A DNA stretch of 64,000 nucleotides from Tigriopus japonicus (taxonomy: Eukaryota; Arthropoda; Copepoda; Harpacticoida; Harpacticidae). Location: contig CM021317.1 in assembly GCA_010645155.1 (NCBI GenBank), positions 1,045,330-1,109,329 of the forward strand, read 5' to 3'. This document shows positions 45,190 to 58,240 of the stretch, piece by piece. The position numbers and the translations under genes were made by a program. The notes under the pieces were generated by a model that was given only the letters and a program-made list of their open reading frames with translations, was not told the DNA's origin and did no database searches. Numbering within the stretch: position 1 is the first letter of the stretch; the number at the start of each line of letters is the position of its first letter.

Positions 45190-46109
45190 GAGGCCGAGGT
45201 TATATTTTGACACAATGTCATTTATTCCTTATTAACGAGTAAAACTGTTGAACATGCATCTTGAAAGAATTCAGTCAAACTTTTTGTGTTAATATTTATT
45301 GACTAATTGTTCTTCACCATGATTTTAGAGGTCCCAGCACTCCTTTTACTCGTCTCATGAACTTTTGACATTCAGCTCTCCAAAGGATTTTAGTCCTCTT
45401 AACAATCAGGAAAATGCATAGATGGAATCTTGCTTCACCCATTAGTCCAACTTCTGTGAAACAATGCTAAATAGAAGTATCTGTGGTGATATCTGGAGGG
45501 TTACTCCTCTTCCATCCTCTTCAACACCTCCACAACGCAGGAACCATTTCCATAAGAAAATGAAAGAACAAGAATGGTCTCATTTTGAAACAAGATGGAG
45601 TCCAAGTCAGAGATGTTGTTGGCTATAACCATTGAAGGGCACTTTTGACGGTTCTGGATCAGATCAGCCATCTGATCCGGATTGGAACAGGAACAAAGGC
45701 AATCACAACGTCCTTGAGACAAAATGAGTGAAAAACATGAGGATTAAAGCCTTGATTGTGGATTTGATTGAAAACGTTTCAAGTCTTGGGGCTCAAGAAG
45801 GTCGGGACCACGCAGGACTGGGGCTAAGGGTCCTTCAGGACCAAAGGATCATGTCTTATCATTGCAGGGATAGGCTCTACAGGCTTGATAAGGTTTGATT
45901 GATCTTCTTAGATCCCCTTGTCCAGGAATTAACAATCAGATTGAATGAAAAAATCCACACAATTCAATCTTGATGGGAGCATTTCATTCTAAAGACTTTG
46001 GGAGGGTCCATGGACCCGGGTTAGACTGTCAGATCACCAATTTGGGCTGACTGACTCCAAAGGCAGATCAAAATATTGAGCCCATCCATTGCTAGTAGGT
46101 CCACCTGAT
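45190..46109. other. no gene recognised
   Basis: On the minus strand, 45722-45501 is open for 73 residues and starts with a Cys-rich segment (CDCLCSC). It has no family motif. I see no other structure here. Confidence 0.4.
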
Positions 46110-46735
46110 AGGTTTCAAAGTCATCTTAATTTGTTCTTCATTTGATCGAATTCTTGACACTGAGGACTTCTTCTTTCTTTGTTCTATATTGACCTTAATC
46201 CGAACGCAAATTCCTCTTGAAAAGGGATTAAGAACCAACTTTCCCCACATACTCTCACCCGGATCAAAACGGGGAGTTTTATCGCACTCGTCCATCACAC
46301 AACTTGAACAACTTAAGAGTATCTTACCTGTCCTTATTATCCTGAACTAAAAGACACAACCATACAATAAAGGAAATTCGAAAAAGGACCATCATTTATA
46401 GAACATGTTATGCCAAGGTGACAATCTCACAATCTATAACAACCTTGATTTCATACAAAGTTTGGCATGTGTTAATTCAGTTCAGGATAATACCTGAAAT
46501 ATTGATGGATGGGTTCAATTGTAAGTTCAAAGATACTAATAAGACGTTCAAGTCGGATGATATATGAGCTCGGAAAAAAACGATATTTTGTTATTGATAA
46601 TTCAAGTAATCGTAAGATATTCTTAGTTGTTCAAGTTGTGCAATGGATGAGCGTAAAGAAACTCCCCGTATTGGTCCGTGGGAAAGTTGGTTCTTAATCC
46701 TTTTGCAAGAAGAATTTGGGCTCGGAGTCCGGTAC
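46110..46735. repeat. inverted repeat with ~115-bp arms
   Basis: The complement of about 46195-46320 matches 46615-46728: both contain GTTGTTCAAGTTGTG, AAACTCCCCGT and GGGAAAGTTGGTTCTTAATC. GTTCAGGATAATA at 46482 and its complement near 46339 form an inner pair. This is either a foldback transposon or an inverted duplication of an unknown sequence. Confidence 0.6.
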
Positions 46736-47189
46736 ATATTCGTTTTTTTGCTTTAGTTAGGGCTATCACTTCCGAAGTTCATTGCAGGTAACCTCGTCAT
46801 CAGATTTCATTTGATCACTTTGATCGTCATCTTGTAGATTAGACACCTTTGTGGGTTCATTCGCACTCCATGATGTGGTCATTCATTCACTATTTCATTC
46901 ACTCTTTCTTGGGTGAACTGGATGTCTTCGAAACACCAACATCGGACTGATTTTTGGGCATGGCGTTGACCTTTACCAAGGCTAGGACTTGGCTGGACCC
47001 GCTTGAAACACAGGGAACACCGATTGGCGCACTATCTTTTGGAATTTTGGTCGATTTCCGTTTGATTTTCCGCTCCCAACATGGCGGTTTGTTCTTCTTG
47101 TTTACGAATCTCGGCCTCATACCGGAGGTTGCGTGCCGGAGAAATTCCGCGAGTTCGCATCCAGTATTAATACTATTATATAGGTTATC

Positions 47190-49132
47190 CCTGCTTTATC
47201 TAATCGACACCGGTGCCCAACGCTCCGTCATTCCTGTCTCTGAATCAGACAGACGTCTCGTCGAACATAAAGAAGATTTGGCTGCCGCTAATGGCACGGT
47301 GATCCGTACCTATGGCTCAAGAAACATTCCACTGCGTTTTGCATCTTCACATTATAGCTGGAATTTCATTATTGCTAACGTCTCCAACGCAATACTTGGG
47401 GCCGATTTTTTACGACATTATGGATTGATGGTGGATTTAGTTAATGTGCAACTCGTAGATCAAAGTCATTTTACTTCCATCCCGTGCTCTTCCAAAGTAG
47501 TTTTTTCACCTTCGGTGTGCACATTTTCCAGTCACAAGGCCACTTATTCAGCTATTCTTGCGGAATTTTCTGAAATCGCGGAACCACGTTTCCTTCATTC
47601 ATATCTGAAACACTCTGTCGTGCACCACATTCAAACTGCAGGACCTCCTACTTACTCCAAAGCCCGACGATTAGCACCTGACAAATATACAATTTCCAAG
47701 TCGGAAGTCGAAAGGATGATGAAAATGGGGATTATGAGACCTTCGTGTAGCCCATGGGCTTCACCACTTCACGTCGTTCAAAAACCAGACGGGTCATGCC
47801 GCCCGTGCGGCGATTATAGAAGGTTGAATGATATCACAATTCCAGACCGGTACCCCGTGCCGCACATTCAGGATTTGTCAGTCAAGTTGTGCGGGCTGCA
47901 ATATTTTTCCAAGATCGACCTAGTGCGTGGATACCACCAAGTCCCTGTGGCAGAGGAAGACATTCAAAAAAACCGCCATAATAACACCGTTCGGCTTGTT
48001 TGAGTTTCTTAGAATGCCGTTCGGACTAAAAAATGCTGCACAAACATTTCAACGATTAATGGACTCCGTGCTGCTTGAAATAAACTGCGTTTTTGTGTAT
48101 TTGGACGATATTTTGGTTTTTAGTCCCTCCGAAGATCAACATGAAAAAGACTTGGGAAGTGTGTTTAAAAGGCTTCAAGAGCATGGTTTGGTCATAAATC
48201 CAGACAAGTGCTCTTTCGGAAACGAACAACTAGAATTTCTAGGTCACACTAGCGACCCTTACTAGAGACTGGCCGTCGTAGGCTAAAACACGGTGCCGAT
48301 GATTCACGCTGGTGATTGGTCAATAGCATTCAGTTGAACATTCAGCTAATTCTAACGAAGTTCAATAACAAACCAGAGTACTTCTTCTTTGTTGATTTTG
48401 TAGTGATCTGACTTGGTGCTGGGGTTGCCAATTTAGTTATGTGAAATCATATTCCCCTCTAACTACCAGTCTTCATAAACCCGTTTTTTCTTTAAGAGTC
48501 ACCAAATGGCAAGGGATCCCTGACTGTAGTGACTTCTGAGCAGGGTTGCAAATCAAACTCACATTCGTGTTTGCTCTTATACAAGAGCAAAGCACCCATT
48601 CTCCAAGCGGTAACCCTACCTTGCAACCTCCCGTAAAAAAACTTGCGCAAGCCCAGATTCCACATCACTAAGATTTTGTTGTCAATCACCCGATCATGTG
48701 AATTAATCGGCCCCTGTTTAAACTCCACACTAATTGAAATTCACTTTTTTCATATCAGGTAAATACCTTAGACACATTTCCAGCAGACTTGAGGATTTTC
48801 AATAACCAAACTACCCTATCAAATGAGCGAAACAGTTTAGATGTGTTTCTCAGAAGAAAAGGTTCCTTTAATCATGAACTTCGGCTTCCCGCATGATGAA
48901 TGACGTCACAGACAGTCCGTGCCGGGTCGGGCAATCATAGATTTGAATGCCAATCTCTGCCTTTTAGTATTTCTAGGTCACACAATCTCAGCAGCAGGAA
49001 TTGCACCAATGGGAAGTAAAGTGGAGGCAATTAACTCGTTTCCACAACCCAACACCGTGAAAACGCTTCAAGAATTTCTGGGAATGATTAATTTTTATCA
49101 TCAAAATTTCGAATTGATACTGCTCTTGAAAT
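47190..49132 (+). pseudogene. gypsy-type protease and reverse transcriptase, split by a hAT
   Basis: A fragment of a Ty3/gypsy polyprotein. Protease active site LIDTGAQRSVIP is intact near 47200. RT motifs in order: CRPCGDYRRLN, FSKIDLVRGYHQVPV (motif A), FEFLRMPFGLKNAAQTFQ (B), VYLDDILVFS (C, catalytic), and LEFLGHT (E). A run of seven A near 47970 causes a frameshift. At 48249 the frame is interrupted by a 726-bp hAT. It resumes at 48984 with SAAGIAP and ends near 49130 with LGMINFYHQNF. RNase H and integrase are missing. No LTR is seen. It is another lineage than the Mag-like element at 20-24 kb. Confidence 0.85.
48250..48975 (+). mobile_element. hAT-like 725-bp family, copy 1 (in gypsy RT)
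   Basis: An exact 8-bp duplication, GGTCACAC, lies at 48242-48249 and 48976-48983, within the gypsy RT frame. The element begins TAGCGACCC and ends TAGTATTTCTA. It shares its whole length with 55786-56510, although the first 30 bp are diverged. No transposase is seen. It contains a TGACGTCA palindrome at 48901. Confidence 0.9.
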
Positions 49133-49135
49133 AAA

Positions 49136-50719
49136 GAACAATGCTTGTTTGAGCAAACGAAGCCTTCTTAAGGTAGTTCGGGGAATGAAGATGGATGTGA
49201 AAATGGAACTAGAGGCTATTTTTTACACGCAAAGATTGATCTCAAGATCGGACTTAAACTACTAAAATAACTTACGACTTTTAAATGTCGCTCGTGAAAC
49301 TTACCAGTGGTTCCATTGTTCCAGTGGTATATTGCAATGACTCATGGCAGTTTGTGCAATCGACATTAGCTTGTATGCTATGATGGCAAAGCTCGATAGT
49401 TGACTTGCAAGTTTAGTTCAGAGTGTGCTTGCCTGGTTTTCTCCATCGATTTGGCTTTTCTCGAATGTGATGGTCCGTTTCGATCTTGAAATTCCCGAAC
49501 ATCAATATCGTTCGCTCGCCCGCTTTCAAAGAAACACCTCCTGATTTCATCTACCCAAGATTTCTCCTTTTGTCTCTACCTCGCACCATAGATATAGGCG
49601 CGAAGCGCCTAGATTCCCAACCTTGAAGGTCCATCTATTGACGGATATTTGAAATTCGGTAACGAGATGGACTAAGTCGTTTTTTCAAACTCAGTGAATC
49701 AGAACTCTAACACAGATATCCATAGACAGGACAAACTGAGCTAAATGTGTGCTTTGTTATGAAGGAAAAGTCTCAGTTTATTGTTGTACTGCATTCAGTT
49801 ATTGCTGAAAAACATGTCCAAACTAATTACTCATAGCCATCTGCTTTCACAGCCACATACTTATTTCTGCCTTCAAAGTTTGAAATCAATGATTTAATAA
49901 AACATTTGAAGACATTTTCTTATTTCCAAACAAGGAGTTTGACAGAAGGATTATTATCATATACATGTCAAATAATTGCATTATAAGAGCAATTGTGTTT
50001 ATTGCATAAATAAGCAATTAAAACCCTTAAGAAATATCAGAACTCAAAATTGGAATTTGTTTTCTATCTGCAACATGCAATTTAGCTCAATACAAAAAAA
50101 AAGATTTTCGTGTTGTGGAGCAATCAAATTGGGACATCCTAAGCTGAAAACTGGAAGAGTTGGAATTCAACAATTTTCCCCACAATTTTTAGGTCTTTAA
50201 CAAGAAGTTGTATTTTAAGACATGGTAGTATATCGTATCTGTCAAATCTATGAAGTTGAGATGTTGTGATCTTGCACGTATTGTAACTGAAGTGCGAAGT
50301 TAATAATTAGCTTTGGAAAAGGCACATATATTGAGCTAGCTGTATCTTTTCAAAAGAAAAGAACATACTCATGTGTGTTGAAAAGCAATATATTATTTGA
50401 AGTCTTTGCTAATGGCTGGTTTTTTTTGTCTCAATCCATAATGTTCAATCCCGGAAATTTGTTCAACATTCCTGTCAAGTGGCCACACTGAAGGCTACCC
50501 TTGCTTCCTTGTTTGCTCCATGGACAGCGTTGCCGTTCAAAAAACAGTTTAGCAACTTGGACAAATTAACCACCAAGAAAATGATGATGTTGACGCACCA
50601 TTTACAAATTCAATGAACTTCCCCCATATCTAAGATTTTATGTGAAAATGCAAATTCGAACCTATTTCTCATGGCACCAATATGGCAACTTCAATGATTC
50701 ATTAGAAAACGCTGATTCT
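49136..50719. other. no gene recognised
   Basis: A segment near 49630-49675 (CCATCTATTGACGG... GAGATGGACTAAGTCG) is repeated with changes at 52928-52980. Otherwise I see nothing. Confidence 0.45.
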
Positions 50720-50728
50720 CATATTACT

Positions 50729-52857
50729 CAAACAGTTTTTCCGACACACGAATTTTTTCGACTGGCGGCAGAAAACGGAACCCTTTAGTTGCGTGAGTAA
50801 TTTTACTAATGTTGCGTTAGGTTAAAAGTTGCGTCCGTTCGAATCATTGAAAAAGTAATCGAGTAAAACAGTTTGTTCGAAAACTAAATGGAATCCCAAT
50901 TTATATGTAATTAATATTGATTTTCATTCTTTTACTGACTAAGTTCAATCAATCACAATCATCAATTGCGATCTAAATCATTATAAATCAATAATCGCGC
51001 CGCCCAAATTGAAGGTGGCAAAAGTCAAATCAAGTATTCAATTGATAGAGAGAACCTGGAACAACAGTCTGATCCATTCAACCATAGGCATATTCACCGT
51101 TGATTATCGTTCTTGTAAGTGGTTCCCAAGAAAACGACAACCAAAATAAAGAGGAAGGAAAAAACACAAATGACATTTATCTTACACTATTCCTGACCAA
51201 CCCATTATTCAAGGGTTGTACAGATCTGCCAACAGTAACTCATTGGTAGATCAAATTTCATATAAACATCAATTATATAAACTATTTTAATCATTTACTC
51301 TCATTACAAGCTGAATATGCCTAAAGATTGATCTGGAACTTATAACTCAAGACTTGACGGTTAGAATATCTGAATATTTGTGCATTTCTGGATTAGCTTT
51401 GAACAACTTTCAAATCGGGAACTTGTTCCAGATCATTTTTCAAGATTGATTCAGAAGACCGATTCCGATATCATTCAAAACCAATTTTAATATTTTTCAA
51501 GACCAATTCCGGTATTATCCAAAACTAGTTTACATGTTGTCTAAGACCGATTCCAAAATTATTCACAGCCATTTTAGATATTGCCCAAGACTTCATCAGG
51601 AAAAACTTTGATAACTTTTTAATTATTCTTGCGCAAGCTTTGGATGGGACTTGGAGAATCTTCAAACCTTTGGGCAGTTTTCAGATCGGTGTTTACCAAC
51701 TTTCAATCTGGAACTTGTTCAAGAACCATTTGAAAGTTGGTCTTTATTGATTCAGATGTTATTCAAGATTGATTCTGATATTTTGTAAAACCAATTGTGA
51801 TTTCGTCCATGACCAATCCCGATAATACTGTCTAAAAGTCTAATTTATCTTTAAATCCGTCTTGGACAGTCTCTGAATTGAACTCACAAAAGTTCCACTT
51901 TAGAACAATAGCCGAATCAATCTTAGACAATTTTCGTATCGATCTTTCATGACATCCAAATCAATTTTGAACAATATTCGAATCAGTCTTGGATCATGCT
52001 ACTAAATAATTTGTTTTAAGTTTAGATGGAAATTACTAAACACTTAAACATTTGTTTCTTATCAATGGAACCAATTGCAGCAGCATTTAATTTGGTACAC
52101 CTAAAACATCACTTATACTATCTTTTTTAAAAGAGTGTATAAGGATCTAGTACCATTTTGAACTGTTAAGACGAAACATACCAAAACTTATTCTTTTTAG
52201 AAAATAAAAAAAATCATTTGCTTGGGAATTTAAGTTTTCATATACCACCAGCGTTGGGTAAATGATAGATAAGTTCATTCTCAAAATACACCAGCAGCTG
52301 ATTATCATATTCTAAATCATATTCAATTCTACTAGACTTAAGTTTCCAAAAGAAATAGTTTTTTAGGTATATAACTTTTCATCTAGACCTGAGTTAGTTT
52401 CATTTCAAAGTTGTTCCTCGTAGTTTTCTGGGTCAGAAAAGTTTCATATGCATAGTTTTAGGACATTTCATAAAAGATTCATACATATTTTTTCAGTACA
52501 ACGGGATAATAACGAACTAATCTTTAGATCTTCGGATTGGTCTTGGTCAATAATTGAATGGCCTTGGAGAATCTCCGAACCGGTCTTGAATAATAATCAA
52601 ATCGGTAAAGTCAGTATAAGATTGAAATGTCATGATCAATTATATCAATTATTCCATTAACAATTCTATATCAATTCAGATTCCATTCATGTGTCGGAAA
52701 AACTGTTTCACTCGATTACTTTTTTTAATGATTTGAAGAGACTATTATTACGCAACTTTTAAACTAACGCAACATTTGTAAAATTACTCACGCAACTAAA
52801 GGGTTCCGTTTTCTGCCGCCAGTCGAAAAAATTCGTGTGTCGGAAAAAGTGTTTGAT
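50729..52857. mobile_element. foldback DNA transposon, 2129 bp, with 9-bp duplication
   Basis: The ends are inverted repeats of about 155 bp: CAAACAGTTTTTCCGACACA at the left, and in complement ATCAAACACTTTTTCCGACA at the right, then GGCGGCAGAAAACGGAACCC in both. An exact 9-bp repeat, CATATTACT, flanks it (50720-50728 and 52858-52866). Internally, 51400-52010 holds degenerate repeats of the type AAGACCRATTCCGATATTAT. A LINE end (51183-51275) lies inside. No transposase is visible. Long inverted repeats and a 9-bp duplication resemble Mutator-like elements. Confidence 0.8.
51183..51275 (+). pseudogene. LINE C-terminal scrap
   Basis: This matches the end of the LINE fragment at 37085-37183: TATTCCTGACCAACCCA, then TGTA.AGATCTGCCAACAGT and TGGTAGATCAAATTTCATAT. 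It lies within the foldback element. Confidence 0.75.
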
Positions 52858-52866
52858 CATATTACT

Positions 52867-55777
52867 TGACATTTATCCCGGTAGAGAAGCAAATTCCAAC
52901 CAGAAGCGTCATTTGATGGTCAGCACCGCCATCTATTGAGGATTACTTTCAAATTTGGAACCGAGATGGACATAGTCGATTTGAGCCCAGTGGTATTGCT
53001 TGTTCATGCGCACAATAACCGTTTTTCGGTTTCAACTTCAGAATTGCGCCGCAAGAGTCCCTCGTAGGGCTGGGAGTTTCCCTCACTGGAAGTGTGGCCA
53101 AGCCGTCTCTGCTCGCACCCTTTTCAACTCTGCGCTTAAGAATATGTCAGGGGGCGTGCAGTTTTTGACAGCGAATTCGAAGAAACACTGAAAGGAAGTT
53201 CGCTTGGAGGTAGGAAGAACACAAATTTAAGCTTTTGCTTTATGTTGGGTTAATCCAATACACATATGGACAAAAACTGCCATGTGGCTTCAAGAACAAG
53301 TTTTAAAAAAGTTGGTCTTGATTGGCATGTTTGGTCACACTAACTGTCCGCTCAACGGTTGTGAGGGCGACATTTTCCGCATAAATTCAACGCATTCCGC
53401 CCCGCTTGCCAAATCGGCCTGACTAAAGCTTGCACGCTATCTAGTGATTAATAAATGATCTAAGGGTTGACGTCGGAACTATCCGAAAACAAGGGGGAAA
53501 TCAGGGTCGGAGCTTTTAGGCCAAATATTCCAAATGTGCATTCTTTGAAATCGTTCATCAAATTGGTTAAAAATTTTGGTCAAATCAAAACCATACAAAT
53601 GTTTTTTTTAGAGTAAACTACTTGGTTTTTGTGTCAAACAAGACTAGAATGTTGATTCAAACTCAAAAATTGAAGTCCATTCCAGTTCCATTGAAACCCT
53701 GATATATCTGGCATTCGGATGATAGACTTGAGTTTTGGTGAAAGTACTGTTTTATTTTTAACCTACAAAAAGTCCGAGTATTTTTGTAGAAAATTTTACA
53801 ACACATTAATATGTCGCAATATCAGTTCATTACGTATAGCCACTGAAAATATCCAAAACGCCTCGTTTTTGAACGACTCCGTATTTTTTCAATTTCGATC
53901 GGGCAGCTCTGCAGGACTCAATGTCCACAAGCGCGAGCAGTACTAAGGAAGCAACAGGGAGGGGTCAAATTTGATAAAAGAAACCCGCTGAAAATCTATT
54001 TAATTTTGTTTGCAATGCAAATACAATTTGATGATGCAACTTTTGATAATACCTTATAGAATTTTATGTGTCAAAGACAAACATATTAACTGAATATCAA
54101 CGTAGCATATTTTAAATGCAAGTGACTTCTCGCTCTTTAATTGAAAAACGTCACACTTGCGAAATGACGGCAAATTCAGTTCTAGCTAGAGCTTATTGAG
54201 TCTGAATCTCTTTAATTGCCCAAAGAACAGCTTTTGCGAATGCGTCCTTCCCTTGGAATAACACGCTGTTGGAAATTCAACATGCTAAGTGCGACATATA
54301 TTTAAGAAAAGTGTCAAGATGTTTTCTACGACGGCTCCCCTATGAAATCACTGTAATATTTGACCCACCAAATTTCTCCACATACAGACATTCTTTTTCA
54401 CATGATAAAAAGTGCAATCATTCACTTAAGAGAAATCCAGTCATCCAGCCAGCCAGCCAGCCATTATTATTCATGTCCATATTGTACATATTATCCATAA
54501 TCCACCCAAACCAAATATGATGTTTTTAAAGATTGCAAGAAAGAGATCCTAAGGCCGTCCCATAAACCTAACGGTTTGTTTTACTAAGGAACCTTGACCA
54601 GATACGTCACTTTTTACATAGTTTGTACTCTCCGTTTTTTGGTCAGACAGCTTTGACTTGAAGCACAAATGTTTTTTGCAAGCTGCATAATTCAGATCAT
54701 TTTAATTGAAAAGTGCCTCATTTTCATAATGAGATAGATTTAATCATTGATATAGAACACCTATCACAATAGAGAGCCGAGTTCCCACTATTGAAGCTGA
54801 AACATGCAGGTAATTCTACTTGGTATAATTTACTTTGTATATGGCTACTGTTTATATGATTAGAAAACAACCTTTATCTCAATTGCCTGCGTCTTTGTAT
54901 CATTTGAGGAAATAATTGTCCTTTTTATGGATCATGAATCAAGTTCGACTTTTCGCGGTTCCTTCAAACTGGATTACGTTGGTTTCCCCATGAAGAATAT
55001 GTATATCAACTAGTTGCATGACAGGAATTTGTAAAAAGGAGTAAGAGTTTCGTGATTTCAAAATTAACATTGTAAAACCTGAAATTATATTTCAGTAATG
55101 TTTGATTGAGATTTAGAAGCTGTATATACCAGAAGAGAATAGGTCAAAGAATTTGCTTAATATTTTAAAGGAGCCTATGGCTCGAAATAGATGGCAAGAA
55201 GCAAAATCAGGCGCAGTTTCAAATTCCTAGAGATGATAAAGCAATTTGAAAAAAGCATAATTCAACAATACTCAAACGCATCACACGTAATCAAACAGGG
55301 TGTCCTTGTTTTTTTCTGAAATGAACATAGCCGTGTCTAAGCAAGTCTTGATTTATGAGCATAAGTGTTCTGGTTGCCAGCCTTAGATATATGTTCCTCA
55401 AAGTTTACATTAAGCGATCTAATTTCCCCTTCGAGTCTTATCTTTGGCCTTCTGAACTTGTATACCCAACCTAAACCATATTGAGACGTTCACCTCTTGT
55501 TGTTGGTTCGAATTTCTACATAACAAAAAAACATATTAAGTGCTGAAAAAGGCTAACAGGGTGTAGGCTCTTACCTATAATTTGTTTGAGATGCAATGTT
55601 GATAGATAGAATTTGTACGTGGACGTGCAAAAAAGCTAAGCAAGATCATTGTCCTTGTTACCGCAATATCCTGCCCGCCATATTAGGACATGAGGAGATC
55701 ACAAAGAAGGAATATAACTTGACAAGTAGTGGTTGTTTGTTGGTCCCTTGATAACAGGCAGAATATGTGATATTGTA
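52867..55777. other. no gene; one dispersed repeat at 53330-53462
   Basis: Positions 53330-53462 are the plus-strand copy of the repeat at 16626-16760. A short CCAG simple repeat is at 54441-54462. Several open frames of 60-80 residues show no motif. I recognise no gene. Confidence 0.45.
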
Positions 55778-55785
55778 TGTTAGAC

Positions 55786-56510
55786 TAGATACACTAAGAT
55801 AGATATTGGCATTCGTAGGCTAACACATGGTGCCGATGATTCACGCTGGTGATTGGTCAAGAGCATTCAGTTGAACATTCAGCTAATTCTAACGAAGTTC
55901 AACAACAAACCAGAGTACTTCTTCTTTGTTGATTTTGTAGTGATCTGACCTGGTGCTGGGGTTGCCAATTTTCTTAAGTGAAATCATATTCCCCACTGTC
56001 TACCAGCCTTCATAAACAGGTTTTTTTTTCTTTAAGAAGCGACAAAAGGCAAGGCATCCCTGACTTTCGTGACTTCTGAGCAGGGTTGCAAATCAACCTC
56101 AAATTCGTGTTTGCTCATACACCAGAGCAAAGCACCCATTCTCTAAGAGGTAACCCTACCCTGCCACCTCCCGTGAAAAAACTTGCGCAAGCCGAGATTT
56201 CACATCACTAAGTTTTTGTTGTCAATTACCCGATCATGTGAATTAATCGGCCCCTGTTTAAACTCCACACTAATTGAAATTCACTTTTTGCATATCGCGT
56301 TAATACCTTAGACACATTTCCAGCAGACTTGAGGATTTTCAATAACCAAACTGCCCTATCAGATGAGCGAAATAGTTTAGATGTGTTTCTTAGAAGAAAA
56401 GGTTCCTTTAATCATGAACTTCGGCTTCCCGCATGATGAATGACGTCACAGACAGTCCGTGCCGGGCAATCATAGATTTGAATGCCAATCTCTGCCTTCT
56501 AGTATTTCTA
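55786..56510 (+). mobile_element. hAT-like 725-bp family, copy 2 (reference copy)
   Basis: It starts TAGATACACTAAGATAGATA and ends GCCTTCTAGTATTTCTA. The first and last ~30 bp form imperfect inverted repeats (both contain ATTGGCATTC inward). Exact 8-bp duplication TGTTAGAC at 55778-55785 and 56511-56518. It has a TGACGTCA palindrome at 56441. No transposase is visible. Confidence 0.9.
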
Positions 56511-56563
56511 TGTTAGACAAGAACACCACTCTTTGTTAAAATTTGTGTTTACATGGGTTCTAC

Positions 56564-56827
56564 TAGAAATACTAGAAGGCAGAGATTGGCATTCAAATCT
56601 ATGATTGCCCGACCCGGCACGGACTGTCTGTGACGTCATTCATCATGCGGGAAGCCGAAGTTCATGATTAAAGGAACCTTTTCTTCAAGAAGAAGTACTC
56701 TGGTTTGTTGTTGAACTTCGTTAGAATTAGCTGAATGTTCAACTGAATGCTCTTGACCAATCACCAGCGTGAATCATCGGCACCGTGTGTTAGCCTACGA
56801 ATGCCAATATCTATCTTAGTGTATCTA
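56564..56827 (-). mobile_element. hAT-like 725-bp family, internally deleted copy
   Basis: Both termini are present in the opposite orientation to copy 2, but the middle ~460 bp are missing, leaving 264 bp. Exact 8-bp duplication GGTTCTAC at 56556-56563 and 56828-56835. This is how MITEs arise from larger elements. TGACGTCA is retained at 56631. Confidence 0.9.
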
Positions 56828-56835
56828 GGTTCTAC

Positions 56836-57254
56836 CATCACTTCTAAGAAGGTTTTGCAAAGCACAGCCCATTAGCCATTGGTTCCTAGGTGAGCTATTG
56901 TCCATGAAAAGGACAAAATCGTTTGGCTCAATGCTTCTGCTGTCTTCTTACCACTCCTGTCTTGATCTTAGAGGTGAAAGGTACTTTCTTCCTTTTCTAT
57001 CAATATCAGATGGAGTCGGCACCTCATTTGCATCTTGATCGCAAAAATTTGGTGCACACAAAGAGCACAAAGTTCCCGGAGAGAAGACACAAGAGAAGGC
57101 CAGTCATAAAGTTTCATTGTGGGCAGCAAGAGCCGTTTGTCATCATCGACTAGTTAAACCTCACCCAAACAAATGTATTCATAGAAGGCAAATATTTGAA
57201 AAACCTCTTTTTCGGGATGTGGCATCTTGTCTTTGCTTTGCTTCTCCCAAATTA
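56836..57254. other. no gene recognised
   Basis: An open frame at 56923-57153 on the plus strand has no family motif. Nothing else is visible. Confidence 0.4.
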
Positions 57255-57410
57255 TGAAGATGATGTTTATTGCGACTCATTGCCATGTCATGGTGTTTGA
57301 AAAAGGATAAATGTAAAATCATATAACGATGCAAAAAAGACAGGTCAAATGGAAAAAGGCCGTTAAAAATAGTTATGTAAAATTGTGATTTCACAGATGA
57401 GTTAACTAGA
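57255..57410 (-). mobile_element. LINE 3' untranslated region, truncated copy
   Basis: The complement matches 6755-6905, the 3' end of the LINE at 6747-8469. Shared stretches include GTTTATTGCGACTC, CCATGTCATGG and GTTAAAAATAGTTA. The tail here is ATCATCTTCAT-like rather than pure ATT repeats. It is a severely 5'-truncated insertion. Confidence 0.8.
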
Positions 57411-58032
57411 ACTGGAATGATTTATAATAAATGGATCTATATGCATGCAACATTCCATATACCTGATGAGTTGGAAGCTTACTGATCTTTATTTAGAGAG
57501 CGATATAGCTAAGTCTGTAGATAGAGAGAGAAGAGAAGAACTCTACACCTCCCCCCAAGATTATTGCTAATGCAAACGTGCAATAATTTGAAAGATATTT
57601 GAAAATACGAAGCATTAGACATTTTTGCCTTTATGGCCTTATTGCATATAAAAGACATTGTCCGAATTCTGAATTTTGAAGTGGAAGTTCCATTGTAGAA
57701 GACATTAAATTGGAGATCGGTTTCCCATTTCGCTGAATAGGTGACCGACAATTCCTCAATACTATTTCTGAAGTAGGGAGTGTCTTCAAAGTTTTAAATT
57801 TCGCTTGTTGGGAATCCGGCAAATTCTTCAATACTTTTCTGAAGTTGAAGGTGTCTTGAAGAGTCGTTTTGCTCTTTGTTCCTCGGTTAATTTTGCAAGC
57901 TGGATGTTGAAATTTGATCCGTTATTTTGAACATTTGGAAAGCGTGCTTATGGTCTCCTCGTGACCAACAAAGATGATCTCTTCATTGTGGATTGATTGA
58001 TCAAAATTTTCATTCTTGCCTCTTGATTAATT

Positions 58033-58240
58033 GGAAATTTTTGAGAATATCAATTTCTTCTCAGGTTATACTTCGAACCTTTTGAAATTTTCGAGAGATT
58101 CACTTTCTTTTTAGGTTATATTTCGAACCTTTTGAAATTTTCGAGAGATTCACTTTCTTCTCAGGTTATATTTCGAACCTTTTGAAATTTTCGAGAGATT
58201 CACTTTCTTCTCAGGTTATATTTCGAACCTTTTGAAATTT
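58033..58240. repeat. 50-bp tandem repeat running into the gap
   Basis: At least four units of CTTCTCAGGTTATATTTCG... with a 50-bp period (the TAGGTTATA or CAGGTTATA segment is at 58062, 58112, 58162 and 58212). The first unit is diverged. The array continues to the first N, so the gap is probably caused by the repeat. Confidence 0.9.

Noticed and set aside
45501..45722. 73-residue minus-strand frame with a CDCLCSC start
   Set aside because: No family motif, no paralogue in the window and no clear splice context; too little support for a gene.
46899..47120. 73-residue minus-strand frame, lysine-rich
   Set aside because: No domain, and it lies against the start of the plus-strand gypsy remnant; probably chance.
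53000..53191. 63-residue plus-strand frame
   Set aside because: Basic, no domain or repeat relation that would support coding.
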